This document shows positions 49,629 through 57,496 of a stretch of 64,000 nt of DNA, in pieces; the first letter of the stretch is position 1, and the number at the start of each line of letters is the position of its first letter. A model generated the notes under the pieces. It saw only the letters and a program-made list of their open reading frames with translations, searched no databases and had not been told where the DNA came from. This DNA comes from Novipirellula herctigrandis (GTDB taxonomy: Bacteria > Planctomycetota > Planctomycetia > Pirellulales > Pirellulaceae): contig SJPJ01000001.1 in NCBI GenBank assembly GCA_007859835.1, forward strand, positions 2,416,318-2,480,317, in the 5' to 3' direction. Position numbers and translations under genes: made by a program.

Positions 49629-51118
49629 TCGTCCGCGGCTCCTGGTTTGAAACGATCACGCAAAATGATGATTCGATCGTGCAGCGTTTGCATCTCAAAT
49701 TGGACAATGACGTCGCGACGTTGCTTAGCAAGATCTCCAATGGTTAGGGACTCGTTGTCTGGTTCATCATAAGGATTGTCGGCTTCCCAATTGTGAACGA
49801 TCGCATGAACCCCGACATCTCGAGATTCAAGCAACGCCGTTCGACACTCTGTTGTCATTTCTTGATCTGACGTTTCAGCTAAAACACAAGCCAATTCGTC
49901 GTGACACCACGGAAGATCGATGATTGCAAGCACGGCGGCCATTTCGATCCGGTTGTTCGGAATCACAGATCGAAGAGAGCGTCGAATCAAGTTTATCGCG
50001 CACGGTAGCTTCATCTCCATTGCAAACATCGCCGCTTCACTCAGCTCGTTTCTATTGAGCCGCAAAAACTCTTTCTCCAAGTCGCCTTTTGGGTGAAGCC
50101 GGATCAGCAACTTCAAGGCAGTGTTCCAAATATAGGGTGAGGGGAGCTCGCCATTCGGGTCAACTCGATTGACGATCTCTCTCAACTGTGTGCTCCATCG
50201 ATTGGAAAGCGATTTGCGTTCGACAATATCAATCGCAGCCGACAAGACTCCCGATGGTGGCCATTTCAATGCATGCCCCAAACAAGCCTCCAGGTTGGGT
50301 GCATTCAAATCAGCAAGCAGTGTCAAAGCATCGGAGGAGCATTGCTCGGCGAGGAAACGCTGCTGAAGATCGTCGCACTTCTCCCGAAGGCACGCATCAG
50401 CCCGATCCGCCAAATCTGCTCTAGCCTCAGACAGCCGCGCCCAATCAGACATCGCAGCCGCAGCCAAAGTTTGAGTCCCAGCTTGGTGCCACCGCCACTC
50501 AATCTGGTCGAGCAGATCACACAGCTCTTCCCAAGGGATCGCTAGTCGAAATGACGCTCCATACTCTCCAGCTTCCAAGATTCCTCGCTCAAACAACTCA
50601 TCGATACCGACGTTAACCGAGCGTGCGGACGGATAGAGTTCGCAAATCCGTTTCTCGACGAATGTTGGACGTTGCAACGACTCGAGATACTTCACAAAGA
50701 AGTATCGACCGATCCAATCGGCGGTCTCATCATGGAAATCGACGTCGATGTCCTCGCCGGTCACGCGATGGGTCATGCAGCAACCGCGCCCATGAAATCG
50801 ATACTCCCAGTCGGTGTCGCCTGGCACGAGTCCGACGCGTGGCCTGTCTGGATGCCCCATCGCACCTGCCCTGGCGATTACCTCTGGATCGCCATCGAGT
50901 CGCGCTCGCATGTTCTCAAGAAGGAACTGCTGACGTCCGCGGTGTCGAATCAAACACAGTACGAGCCAGCCATCCCACGGTGACAACCCAATCGGTGACT
51001 CAATTAACGTTTGTAGATGTAGATCGTCTCGCCCGCCGCCATTCAGCACGACGTTCAAACGATGCTTTAGAATTTGGTATAAGTTCGAGTGCACGGGCGG
51101 GATACATTTTCTTTTCAT
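49625..51118 (-). CDS. DUF6896-like plus helical-repeat protein
   Basis: From the ATG at 51118 (MKRKCIPPVHSNLYQILKHR) the protein has 497 residues. The N-terminal part has a histidine/aspartate-rich block (FHGRGCCMTHRVTGEDIDVD, DWIGRYFFVKYLESLQRP) that recalls DUF6896. The rest is helical repeat (LALLADLNAPNLEACLGH-like units; MFAMEMKLPCAINLIRRSLR). It overlaps the phosphatase start and is probably the first gene of the four-gene operon. Role unknown. Confidence 0.6.
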   Translation of the reverse strand: MKRKCIPPVHSNLYQILKHRLNVVLNGGGRDDLHLQTLIESPIGLSPWDGWLVLCLIRHRGRQQFLLENMRARLDGDPEVIARAGAMGHPDRPRVGLVPGDTDWEYRFHGRGCCMTHRVTGEDIDVDFHDETADWIGRYFFVKYLESLQRPTFVEKRICELYPSARSVNVGIDELFERGILEAGEYGASFRLAIPWEELCDLLDQIEWRWHQAGTQTLAAAAMSDWARLSEARADLADRADACLREKCDDLQQRFLAEQCSSDALTLLADLNAPNLEACLGHALKWPPSGVLSAAIDIVERKSLSNRWSTQLREIVNRVDPNGELPSPYIWNTALKLLIRLHPKGDLEKEFLRLNRNELSEAAMFAMEMKLPCAINLIRRSLRSVIPNNRIEMAAVLAIIDLPWCHDELACVLAETSDQEMTTECRTALLESRDVGVHAIVHNWEADNPYDEPDNESLTIGDLAKQRRDVIVQFEMQTLHDRIIILRDRFKPGAADE

Positions 51119-51213
51119 GGGAGGCGTTATCGCCAAAGCATCTTGCAACCATGATACGCTGAATGGGATCACGTCGCTGGCGTTCATCTATTCTTTTTGG
51201 GCAGGAGTGCAGT

Positions 51214-51561
51214 ATGAGATCCCCACGCATCTTCACGGTGAATCGAAGTCTCGCCAAGCAACTCGCCCGCGGCGTTCACGTCGGTGGCCAATTTGCGTTC
51301 GTTGACTTGAATGCGATCGATCAAGATAAGGTCGAGTTTGCAAGCGATCTTCATCCTGCGTTCTCTGGCGTTGGTGCAAACGCCGACAAAGGGCAAACTC
51401 GATTGACGATTCCCATTCCTCACCGGGAAAAGCTCGGAGAGACTAGAGAGTGCCGAGAGTTCCGGACCAGAGGGCGTCCAAGGTCGCCCCACCACGCCCC
51501 ACGGAGACTCTCTAAACCGAGAGCCAGAGAACCCGGCGAGACACCCCCAAACAGCGTTTGA
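51214..51561 (+). CDS. Possible small protein before repeat copy 2
   Basis: MRSPRIFTVNRSLAKQLARG, HVGGQFAFVDLNAIDQDKVE, FSGVGANADKGQTRLTIPIP look coding for about 70 residues; then the frame enters the AGAGAC repeat and becomes Arg/Pro-rich. Either a gene truncated by the repeat or a small gene whose true stop was lost. Confidence 0.4.
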   Translation: MRSPRIFTVNRSLAKQLARGVHVGGQFAFVDLNAIDQDKVEFASDLHPAFSGVGANADKGQTRLTIPIPHREKLGETRECREFRTRGRPRSPHHAPRRLSKPRAREPGETPPNSV

Positions 51562-51650
51562 CACGGCAAAAAAGGCCGTAGAAACCCAAAAAAAGCCGGC
51601 GATCGTGCATTGCACAATCGCCGGCCAATTCGTTTACCCGACAGTCAACC
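51420..51650. repeat. AGAGAC-rich structured repeat, copy 2
   Basis: CTAGAGAGTGCCGAGAGTTC and GGAGACTCTCTAAACCGAGA match the same words in copy 3 (TAGAGACAAGAGAGTGTCGA; GGAGACTCTCTAACGGTGAG). It ends in the GCCGGC hairpin. Together with copy 3 in the same orientation it brackets the TacAT pair and recombinase 1. Confidence 0.7.
51589..51625 (-). terminator. Terminator in AGAGAC repeat copy 2
   Basis: A 15-base stem GCCGGCGATCGTGCA (51595-51609) pairs with TGCACAATCGCCGGC (51611-51625), with a run of seven A beside it (U-tract on the minus strand). Confidence 0.75.
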
Positions 51651-51877
51651 GAAGTTCGTCGAGAAATCTAGAGTTGAAATTTGGGCTGACGCATGCCCGA
51701 TTGGGAGGTAAAGAAGCTCTATTTATTGACCAAGAAACCACCGCTGGCATTGCCTTTTGTGTGCCTTCTCTCACCGCAGCAGGCCGGTTTCTTGTCTGTT
51801 GATCTATGTTTCAAGCGATTAAATACCACAAGTGACCGTTGGGTTATCTGTTTCTTCGTGAACAGTGACTCTCTGAT

Positions 51878-52399
51878 TCAGTCGACCGCGAGTTTTTCTA
51901 ATAACTTGAAGGTCAGGTAGAGTCGCATGGGGTAGCCGGGGAGTTCGGCGAAATCGAAGTGCTGATAGAACGCTTTGGAAGGGGCGTCGACGCAGTCGAG
52001 AATGACGGCGATGAACGCGAAGGTTTCGGCTGCGTCGTAGCAATCCTTTAAAGCAGTGGCGAGCAAACGCTTGCCGATGCCTCGCCCTTGAAACGATTGG
52101 TCGATGCCGAGCCACGCTAATACTGCGACGGGCAACTGCCGATTGGGAAGCGACTTGGCAATTTCGACTGGTAGGTCAGAGAAGTCGACTTGGGATGTTG
52201 CCAGCGTGTAGTAGCCGACGATGTGGCTTTCGGAGTCGAGCAAAACCTTGGTCGAACTCAGGTGCTTTTTTTGACTCTGAAACGCCGTTTTCTTCAGCCA
52301 CGCATCGACTTCGTCCTGGCCGGATTGGAACCGTGTCCGGTTGTGCGACTTAGCGAGTAACTCGACTCGCCAGCCGTCAGGATAGCGAACGCCGCTCAC
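51878..52399 (-). CDS. GNAT toxin of a TacAT-type pair
   Basis: Start at GTG 52399, which overlaps the antitoxin stop (GTGA): VSGVRYPDGWRVELLAKSHN. 173 residues. FQSGQDEVDAWLKKTAFQSQ, IVGYYTLATSQVDF, LPVAVLAWLGIDQSFQGRGI followed by GKRLLATAL (acetyl-CoA loop) and AFYQHFDFAELPGYPMRLYL match GNAT toxins that acetylate aminoacyl-tRNA and block translation. Paired with the DUF1778-type antitoxin upstream. Confidence 0.87.
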   Translation of the reverse strand: MSGVRYPDGWRVELLAKSHNRTRFQSGQDEVDAWLKKTAFQSQKKHLSSTKVLLDSESHIVGYYTLATSQVDFSDLPVEIAKSLPNRQLPVAVLAWLGIDQSFQGRGIGKRLLATALKDCYDAAETFAFIAVILDCVDAPSKAFYQHFDFAELPGYPMRLYLTFKLLEKLAVD

Positions 52400-52665
52400 G
52401 CATCGCCCCGCATGATCGCTCCGAGTCCTTTCTGCCCCTTGGTCAATTTGGGCGGCTTGGCGAGCGCGTTCCAAAAATCCAGTTGTTCCGTTGGCGTCAT
52501 CGCAATCGTGTGTGACTGGGCCGCTGCCAATTCACGTTCGGCCTGACCCATGACAACACTGCGAACGTAATCACTCACGCTCACTCGCCGCAGTTCGGCG
52601 GCAGCGCTGAGCAAAGCCTTCGATTCTTCATCGAGCCGCACCATCAATGAACTATTCTTTTGCAT
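52396..52665 (-). CDS. DUF1778 (TacA-type) antitoxin
   Basis: 89 residues. MQKNSSLMVRLDEESKALLS is the ribbon-helix-helix N-terminus, AAAELRRVSVSDYVRSVVMG the helical core, and LDFWNALAKPPKLTKGQKGL the C-terminal toxin-binding tail. It neutralises the GNAT toxin encoded immediately downstream and should repress its own promoter. The start abuts the recombinase 1 leader on the other strand. Confidence 0.88.
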   Translation of the reverse strand: MQKNSSLMVRLDEESKALLSAAAELRRVSVSDYVRSVVMGQAERELAAAQSHTIAMTPTEQLDFWNALAKPPKLTKGQKGLGAIMRGDA

Positions 52666-52809
52666 CGCGTGTTAAACTCTTTCCATCATTCGTTGACACG
52701 TTTTACCCACGCCCATTGTACTGCACAACGCTATACACGGCAAGTTCTTGTGGATAGTCCTCTCAACACGATAAACGAGAACAATTTTGGCTCCGCCGCC
52801 GGACCGGAG

Positions 52810-54051
52810 ATGGCCCGAGCGGCGGCAGTCTATGTTCGTCAATCTCGAACCAGGGGACTCACGTATAGTTCCTGTCAGAACCAAGCCGATTTGTGCCAAT
52901 CGCTAGCGTTACAGAGGGGATGGACGGTAACGACGGTGTACTCCGACGAGGGTCAGTCCAGCGAAACCTTGGATCGACCAGAGCTTTCGCGGTTGCTTGA
53001 CGCGATCAAGACTGGGCAAGTGGAGCGTTTGATCGTGTATAGCGCTGACCGGTTATCGCGACGATTGATCGACTTCCTGCGTTTGCTGGAATTGTTTGAC
53101 GAGCACAACGTCGAATTGACTGTCGTCAACGATCCAAACTACAGCGACACCGCTGTTGGCCGACTGATGACGAACATCGTGGCCGCCGCTAGCGAGTTTC
53201 AGCAAGACCTAACTCGCGATCGGATGGCCGACATGCGAGCGGCATATAAACGTCATGGCAAACGTGTGGCCGGGCGAGTGCCGTTTGGATATCAGGCTGA
53301 CCCGGTGACCAAACAGCTTGTCGTTGATCCGGAGCAGTTCGTTGTGGTCAGGGACTTCTTTGAGTTGGCATCGAAAGGAGGTCGGCCGAGCGATCTAGCG
53401 AGTCTTGCTAACCTGAGCGAGTGGCGAGATCACAACGGGGAGACCGGCAGGTGGACCGCGCGGCGAATTTTGAAGCTGCTAAAGAACCGCGTCTATGTTG
53501 GCGAGATTCTCAATGGAGACTCAACATTACCAGGTGAGCATGAGGCTATCGTTACCGTGAGTACGTTCGATGCGGTTCAGGATCAATTGATTCGTCGTCG
53601 GACTCGTGAGAGCAATCACGGAGAACGTCAGTTAAGTGGCACTCGCAGCTTTGCGAACTTGTTGGGTAAGTTGTTTTGTGGGCAATGCAATCGACCGATG
53701 AGTACGAGCGTTTCGCACCGTGGTCCGATTCGATACCTCTACTATCGCTGTCGCGCGCATGCTGGAGGCAGGCCACCGTGCACCGGCGTCAACATCAGCG
53801 TGTATGAATTAGAACAATACGTGGGTAGCGTGTTGGCTAATGTTGAAGACGCCGACTCAGAACTTCCAAGGGAGTTTCGGAAGCATTGGAACCAACTTGA
53901 TGAACGACAGCGTCAGCTCGGTCTGGCGCAAGTCATTCATCGCGTTGTTTACGATCACGAGCCCGGTGAGATCACGATCGAGATGAAAGAAATCGACGTT
54001 GAATCATTTGCTGCGGGCGGCGCCGAGCCGACCGACGGAAGCCAGATTTAG
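52810..54051 (+). CDS. Large serine recombinase 1
   Basis: From the ATG at 52810 (MARAAAVYVRQSRTRG) the protein has 413 residues. The resolvase domain carries the nucleophile Ser in YVRQSRTRG and the Arg residues in VYSADRLSRRLIDFLRLLEL. A recombinase domain follows (GRVPFGYQADPVTKQLVVDP; RWTARRILKLLKNRVYVGEI) and a zinc ribbon (LFCGQCNRPMSTSV ... CRAHAGGRPPCTG). The C-terminal coiled coil is short compared with recombinase 2. It lies between repeat copies 2 and 3, with the TacAT pair divergent. Confidence 0.92.
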   Translation: MARAAAVYVRQSRTRGLTYSSCQNQADLCQSLALQRGWTVTTVYSDEGQSSETLDRPELSRLLDAIKTGQVERLIVYSADRLSRRLIDFLRLLELFDEHNVELTVVNDPNYSDTAVGRLMTNIVAAASEFQQDLTRDRMADMRAAYKRHGKRVAGRVPFGYQADPVTKQLVVDPEQFVVVRDFFELASKGGRPSDLASLANLSEWRDHNGETGRWTARRILKLLKNRVYVGEILNGDSTLPGEHEAIVTVSTFDAVQDQLIRRRTRESNHGERQLSGTRSFANLLGKLFCGQCNRPMSTSVSHRGPIRYLYYRCRAHAGGRPPCTGVNISVYELEQYVGSVLANVEDADSELPREFRKHWNQLDERQRQLGLAQVIHRVVYDHEPGEITIEMKEIDVESFAAGGAEPTDGSQI

Positions 54052-54320
54052 AGAGTCTCTACGGCGGTGGGATTCATATAAGCCGAAGGTCCTAGAGACA
54101 AGAGAGTGTCGAGACTTTTGGTCGGAGTGGCGGCCAAAGGCGTTCACCACTCGAATCGGAGACTCTCTAACGGTGAGACGGCCAGAGACGCCAAGACCCG
54201 GGACGGGATGATTTGAATCGCCAAAACGGGGCGTAAATAACGAAAAAAGGCCGGCGTCGATCGTGATGATCAACGCCGGCCAATCTCTGTACTCGGCGGT
54301 CGCACTGAACATGCGAACAC
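54045..54320. repeat. AGAGAC-rich structured repeat, copy 3
   Basis: GAGAGTCTCTACGGCGGTGG starts at the recombinase 1 stop; GGAGACTCTCTAACGGTGAG and CCAGAGACGCC follow. ACGAAAAAAGGCCGGCGTCG with its inverted partner and CGGCGGTCGCACTGAACATG ends it. Aligns with copy 2 in the first half and copy 1 in the second half. Confidence 0.7.
54243..54281 (-). terminator. Terminator in AGAGAC repeat copy 3
   Basis: GGCCGGCGTCGATC (54249-54262) pairs with TGATCAACGCCGGCC (54267-54281), next to a run of six A (U-tract on the minus strand). Confidence 0.7.
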
Positions 54321-54598
54321 TAAAAAGTTGTGGGGATCAAGCGGTAATCAAACGCGATCGTAGAATGGCTTCTTGGGTCATGCAATGGGGCGTAATTACC
54401 TGCGAAATTCTTTGAGAATTGTTTTGGTTTGCTGCGCAGCGTGGTTCATTGGTGGGGGTGTGGTTGGCGTTTTGGATGACTTCCATTCTTCGGCGCACAG
54501 GAGACGGAAATCGCGGCATAGGTTACCTGGCTGGGCCGTTTGGTCTGGCTCGGTAACTTCGATGCTCGTTTCCAAACGGTGACTCTATTTCTCCTTCT
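54321..54598. other. Leader of recombinase module 2
   Basis: Non-coding except for a possible hydrophobic peptide (MGRNYLRNSLRIVLVCCAAW from 54385). The module's promoter is expected here; no clear -35/-10 pair was found. Confidence 0.35.
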
Positions 54599-54832
54599 TT
54601 GAATGACTCGGCACTCTCGCCGGGCGAGCGGCGGCGACAACTGGCCGCCGTGCTGGCGCGGGGCGTTTTGCGGTGGCGTTTACGCAATCCGTCGCCTGTT
54701 TCGAAAAGTTCTGCGAACTCTTTACCCACTCGGCTTGAGTTCTGTCCCGACTCACCGCTCTCTGTTCCAAACGGTCTCTCGGATGGTCCGAAAGACGATC
54801 GAAGAACAGACAACGATTCGGTGGAGAACTGA
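54599..54832 (+). CDS. Recombinase-module protein A (LARGV motif)
   Basis: A 77-residue protein, MNDSALSPGERRRQLAAVLA then RGVLRWRLRNPSP. The LSPxERRRxLAxxLARGVLR motif recurs in small proteins ahead of planctomycete recombinases (from memory) and in the next gene. The tail is polar. Its stop touches the next start. The role is unknown; a DNA-binding or accessory function in recombination is plausible. Confidence 0.7.
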   Translation: MNDSALSPGERRRQLAAVLARGVLRWRLRNPSPVSKSSANSLPTRLEFCPDSPLSVPNGLSDGPKDDRRTDNDSVEN

Positions 54833-55012
54833 ATGAGCAAAACAAACGACGAACAAGTTGCCGCCATCCTCGCCCGCGGCGTCGCCCGAGTTCGAGCGAT
54901 GGATGCAGCTGGCGAAACCACGGCCGATGGCGAACAAGCCCATCCTGCGACCATCGACAACAAGGCGTCAAGTGAGCAGCAAGGCAATACAAAGCCGGAG
55001 GCAACGCGATGA
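54833..55012 (+). CDS. Recombinase-module protein B (LARGV motif)
   Basis: A 59-residue protein, MSKTNDEQVAAILARGVARV then RAMDAAGETTADGEQAHPAT. It shares AILARGVxR with protein A and with the helper of the decayed module at 34435. Its stop overlaps the DUF2924 start (ATGA). Confidence 0.7.
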   Translation: MSKTNDEQVAAILARGVARVRAMDAAGETTADGEQAHPATIDNKASSEQQGNTKPEATR

Positions 55013-55500
55013 AACCAGAAACACGATTGGAGATCGCGGCACTCCACGACTTGACGATTGACCAACTGATCGCGAAGTACGAGGACGTGTTCGATGAGGA
55101 GTGTCGAAGTCGGCATCGGCGATACCTGCTGCGGCGGATCGCATGGCGATTGCAGGTCAATGACGAAGGCGGACTGAGCGTCGAAGCGCGACAGCGGGCC
55201 AGGCAGTTGGCGATGAACGCAGACGTCCGCGTAACCGCGCCAAGGCCGGAAGCGTTGAAGACCCTGCGCCGCGTGCCGCCGCAGGAGGACGGTTACACAG
55301 ATTGGGATCCGCGCCTGCCGCCTCCTGGCAACTATGTCGAACGTTTGCACAAAGGGCGGATGGTCCGCGTCTTGGTGCTGACAGATGGGTTTGAATTCGA
55401 GGGCAAGCGGTTTCGGTCGCTCACGGCGATCGCGAAAGAGGTGTCCGGATGCAGCTACAACGGGTTCGTGTTCTTTCGCTTGGGGAGGAAACCAGAATGA
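55009..55500 (+). CDS. DUF2924 domain protein
   Basis: A 163-residue protein. LTIDQLIAKYEDVFDEECRS, RYLLRRIAWRLQVNDEGGLS, DWDPRLPPPGNYVERLHKGR and VLVLTDGFEFEGKRFRSLTA then IAKEVSGCSYNGFVFFRLG give the full DUF2924 outline, including the C-terminal 'RSLTAIAKEVSG' block. It overlaps the recombinase start, and this pairing recurs in the decayed module. Proposed to assist the recombinase; not proven. Confidence 0.88.
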   Translation: MKPETRLEIAALHDLTIDQLIAKYEDVFDEECRSRHRRYLLRRIAWRLQVNDEGGLSVEARQRARQLAMNADVRVTAPRPEALKTLRRVPPQEDGYTDWDPRLPPPGNYVERLHKGRMVRVLVLTDGFEFEGKRFRSLTAIAKEVSGCSYNGFVFFRLGRKPE

Positions 55501-57077
55501 GTGAAGCAACCAACAACAAACCGGCGACGATTCGCTGTGCCATTTACACACGCAAATCGCATGAAGAAGGCTTGCAACAGGAATTCAACTCGCTCGATTC
55601 GCAGCGAGATGCGGCCGAGAACTACATCGCCAGCCAATCACAAGAAGGCTGGGTGGCGCTGCCCAATCGCTACGACGATGGCGGGTACTCGGGAAGCAAT
55701 CTCAAACGGCCGGCGATGGCTCGCTTGTTGGCCGACATCGAGGCCGGCGAGATTGACTGCGTTGTCGTCTACAAAGTTGACCGGCTCAGCCGATCGCTGC
55801 TCGACTTCTCGCGAATCATGGGCACGTTCGACGAACAGAATGTCTCGTTCGTCAGCGTGACTCAGCACTTCAACACGACCCATTCGATGGGGCGATTGAC
55901 GTTGAACATCCTGCTTTCTTTTGCCCAATTCGAGCGAGAGATCATTGGCGAGCGGATTCGGGACAAGATTGCGGGCCAGCGGCGGCGTGGCAAATGGGCC
56001 GGCGGCATTCCCGTTTTAGGCTACGACGTCGACCGCACTGGGCCGAGTCCGAAGTTGGTCATCAACCCCGACGAAGCCGTTCACGTACGACGAATCTTTG
56101 CGATGTATTTGGAAATGCAGTCGCTGTTGCCGGTCGTCGAGGAACTGGAGCGACTGCGATGGTTCAATAAATCATGGCGAACACGTAGCGGAAAAGCACG
56201 CGGCGGTTACTTGTTTGACAAATCATCGGTCCACTCGCTGCTGACCAATCCGCTCTACAACGGCCGAATCAAACACAAGGAAGAAACGTTCAAGGGTGAG
56301 CATCAGGCCATCGTTGATAGGAAGGTCTTCGATGCGGTGCAAACGTTGTTGCGAAGCAACAATCGCGGCAAGGGGAAGCGTATCGCGAACAAATATGACG
56401 CGCTGCTGCGTGGTTTGTTGGTCTGTCCGCAGTGCCAGAAGGCGATGGTCCACAACGTGGCTCGTCGAGATTCGCGAGTGTACCGATACTACACCTGTCA
56501 AACAGCGATCAAACGTGGTTACAAGAATTGCAATTTTCCGACACTGCCGGCTGCGGAGATGGAGGAAGCGGTAGTCGACCACATTCGATGCATCGCTTCG
56601 GACGCAGAGCTGCGCCGAGACGTATTGCAGCAATCGCAAGCACAAAGCGAGTCGGAGTTGGAAGGCTTGGCCGCGCAGGAACGATCGTTGATCGCACGTC
56701 TGACGCGTTGCCAAGAGGAGATCGAGCGGATGGCCACCGATTCATCCACGACCAGTGTCGCGACCGATCGATTGGCGACACTTCACGAACAGATCGCCCA
56801 AGTCGAACGAACGCTCGCGACGGTGCGCAGCGATGCTGAATCGCTTCGCGAACAACACTTCAGCGAACTCGACATCAACGCCGCTTTCGCTGACTTCGAC
56901 AACGTATGGAAAGCGTTGACGACGACGGAACAAATCCAGGTGTTGAATTTGCTGGTCGAACGAGTCCAGTTCGATGCCGAAGACAGCACCATCGCGATCA
57001 CGCTGCATCCGTCCGGTATCAAGTCGCTGACGCAAACGATGAACCCCGAACCCGACTCCAACAAGGCAACTAGATGA
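55497..57077 (+). CDS. Large serine recombinase 2
   Basis: From the ATG at 55497 (MSEATNNKPATIRCAIYTRK) the protein has 526 residues. CAIYTRKSHEEGLQQEFNSL holds the catalytic Ser; VVYKVDRLSRSLLDFSRIMG and FAQFEREIIGERIRDKIAGQ complete the resolvase domain. The recombinase domain is FDKSSVHSLLTNPLYNGRIK, the zinc ribbon LLVCPQCQKAMVHN with CQTAIKRGYKNC, and a long coiled coil follows. The end (NLLVERVQFDAEDSTIAITL) matches the decayed fragment at 33583. It catalyses site-specific integration or excision. Confidence 0.93.
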   Translation: MSEATNNKPATIRCAIYTRKSHEEGLQQEFNSLDSQRDAAENYIASQSQEGWVALPNRYDDGGYSGSNLKRPAMARLLADIEAGEIDCVVVYKVDRLSRSLLDFSRIMGTFDEQNVSFVSVTQHFNTTHSMGRLTLNILLSFAQFEREIIGERIRDKIAGQRRRGKWAGGIPVLGYDVDRTGPSPKLVINPDEAVHVRRIFAMYLEMQSLLPVVEELERLRWFNKSWRTRSGKARGGYLFDKSSVHSLLTNPLYNGRIKHKEETFKGEHQAIVDRKVFDAVQTLLRSNNRGKGKRIANKYDALLRGLLVCPQCQKAMVHNVARRDSRVYRYYTCQTAIKRGYKNCNFPTLPAAEMEEAVVDHIRCIASDAELRRDVLQQSQAQSESELEGLAAQERSLIARLTRCQEEIERMATDSSTTSVATDRLATLHEQIAQVERTLATVRSDAESLREQHFSELDINAAFADFDNVWKALTTTEQIQVLNLLVERVQFDAEDSTIAITLHPSGIKSLTQTMNPEPDSNKATR

Positions 57078-57478
57078 CCACCATCAAACGCAAAGTCGCC
57101 GTCACGCTGAAGGCGCGTAGTCGTCGCACTATCAAACCCATCGGGGATGACGAAGCCGAAGCCAAGCCGCAACGCCGTGGCAAGATCCCGCGCGTGTCGA
57201 GGCTGATGGCGCTGGCGATTCAGTTCGACGAAATGATCCGCAGCGGCGAAGCCAAAGACGCAACCGAGCTGGCAATTCTTTACGACGTCACCCAGCCCCG
57301 CATGTCCCAGATCCGAGCCCTCTCGCTGCTCGCCCCTGACATCCAGGAAGCTCTGCTCAACCTCCCGCTAGAAACCACCGGCCGCAGCCACATTCACGAA
57401 AAGATACTGCGACCGGTCTGCAGCGAAATCGACTTCGACCGCCAGCGAGAGATTTGGATCGAAATTGCAGCGGTATAG
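57074..57478 (+). CDS. Recombinase-module HTH protein
   Basis: 134 residues, overlapping the recombinase stop by four bases. The N-terminus is basic (MTTIKRKVAVTLKARSRRTI). Then GKIPRVSRLMALAIQFDEMI and DATELAILYDVTQPRMSQIR form a ParB/KorB-like helix-turn-helix, and EIDFDRQREIWIEIAAV ends it. It is probably a DNA-binding partner or regulator of the module. A 40-codon stub of its homologue survives at 33464. Confidence 0.8.
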   Translation: MTTIKRKVAVTLKARSRRTIKPIGDDEAEAKPQRRGKIPRVSRLMALAIQFDEMIRSGEAKDATELAILYDVTQPRMSQIRALSLLAPDIQEALLNLPLETTGRSHIHEKILRPVCSEIDFDRQREIWIEIAAV

Positions 57479-57496
57479 TCACGCTCGGGGCCAACA

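Noticed and set aside
53552-57172. Many minus-strand frames within the recombinase genes.
   Set aside because: They are antisense to well-defined recombinase domains.
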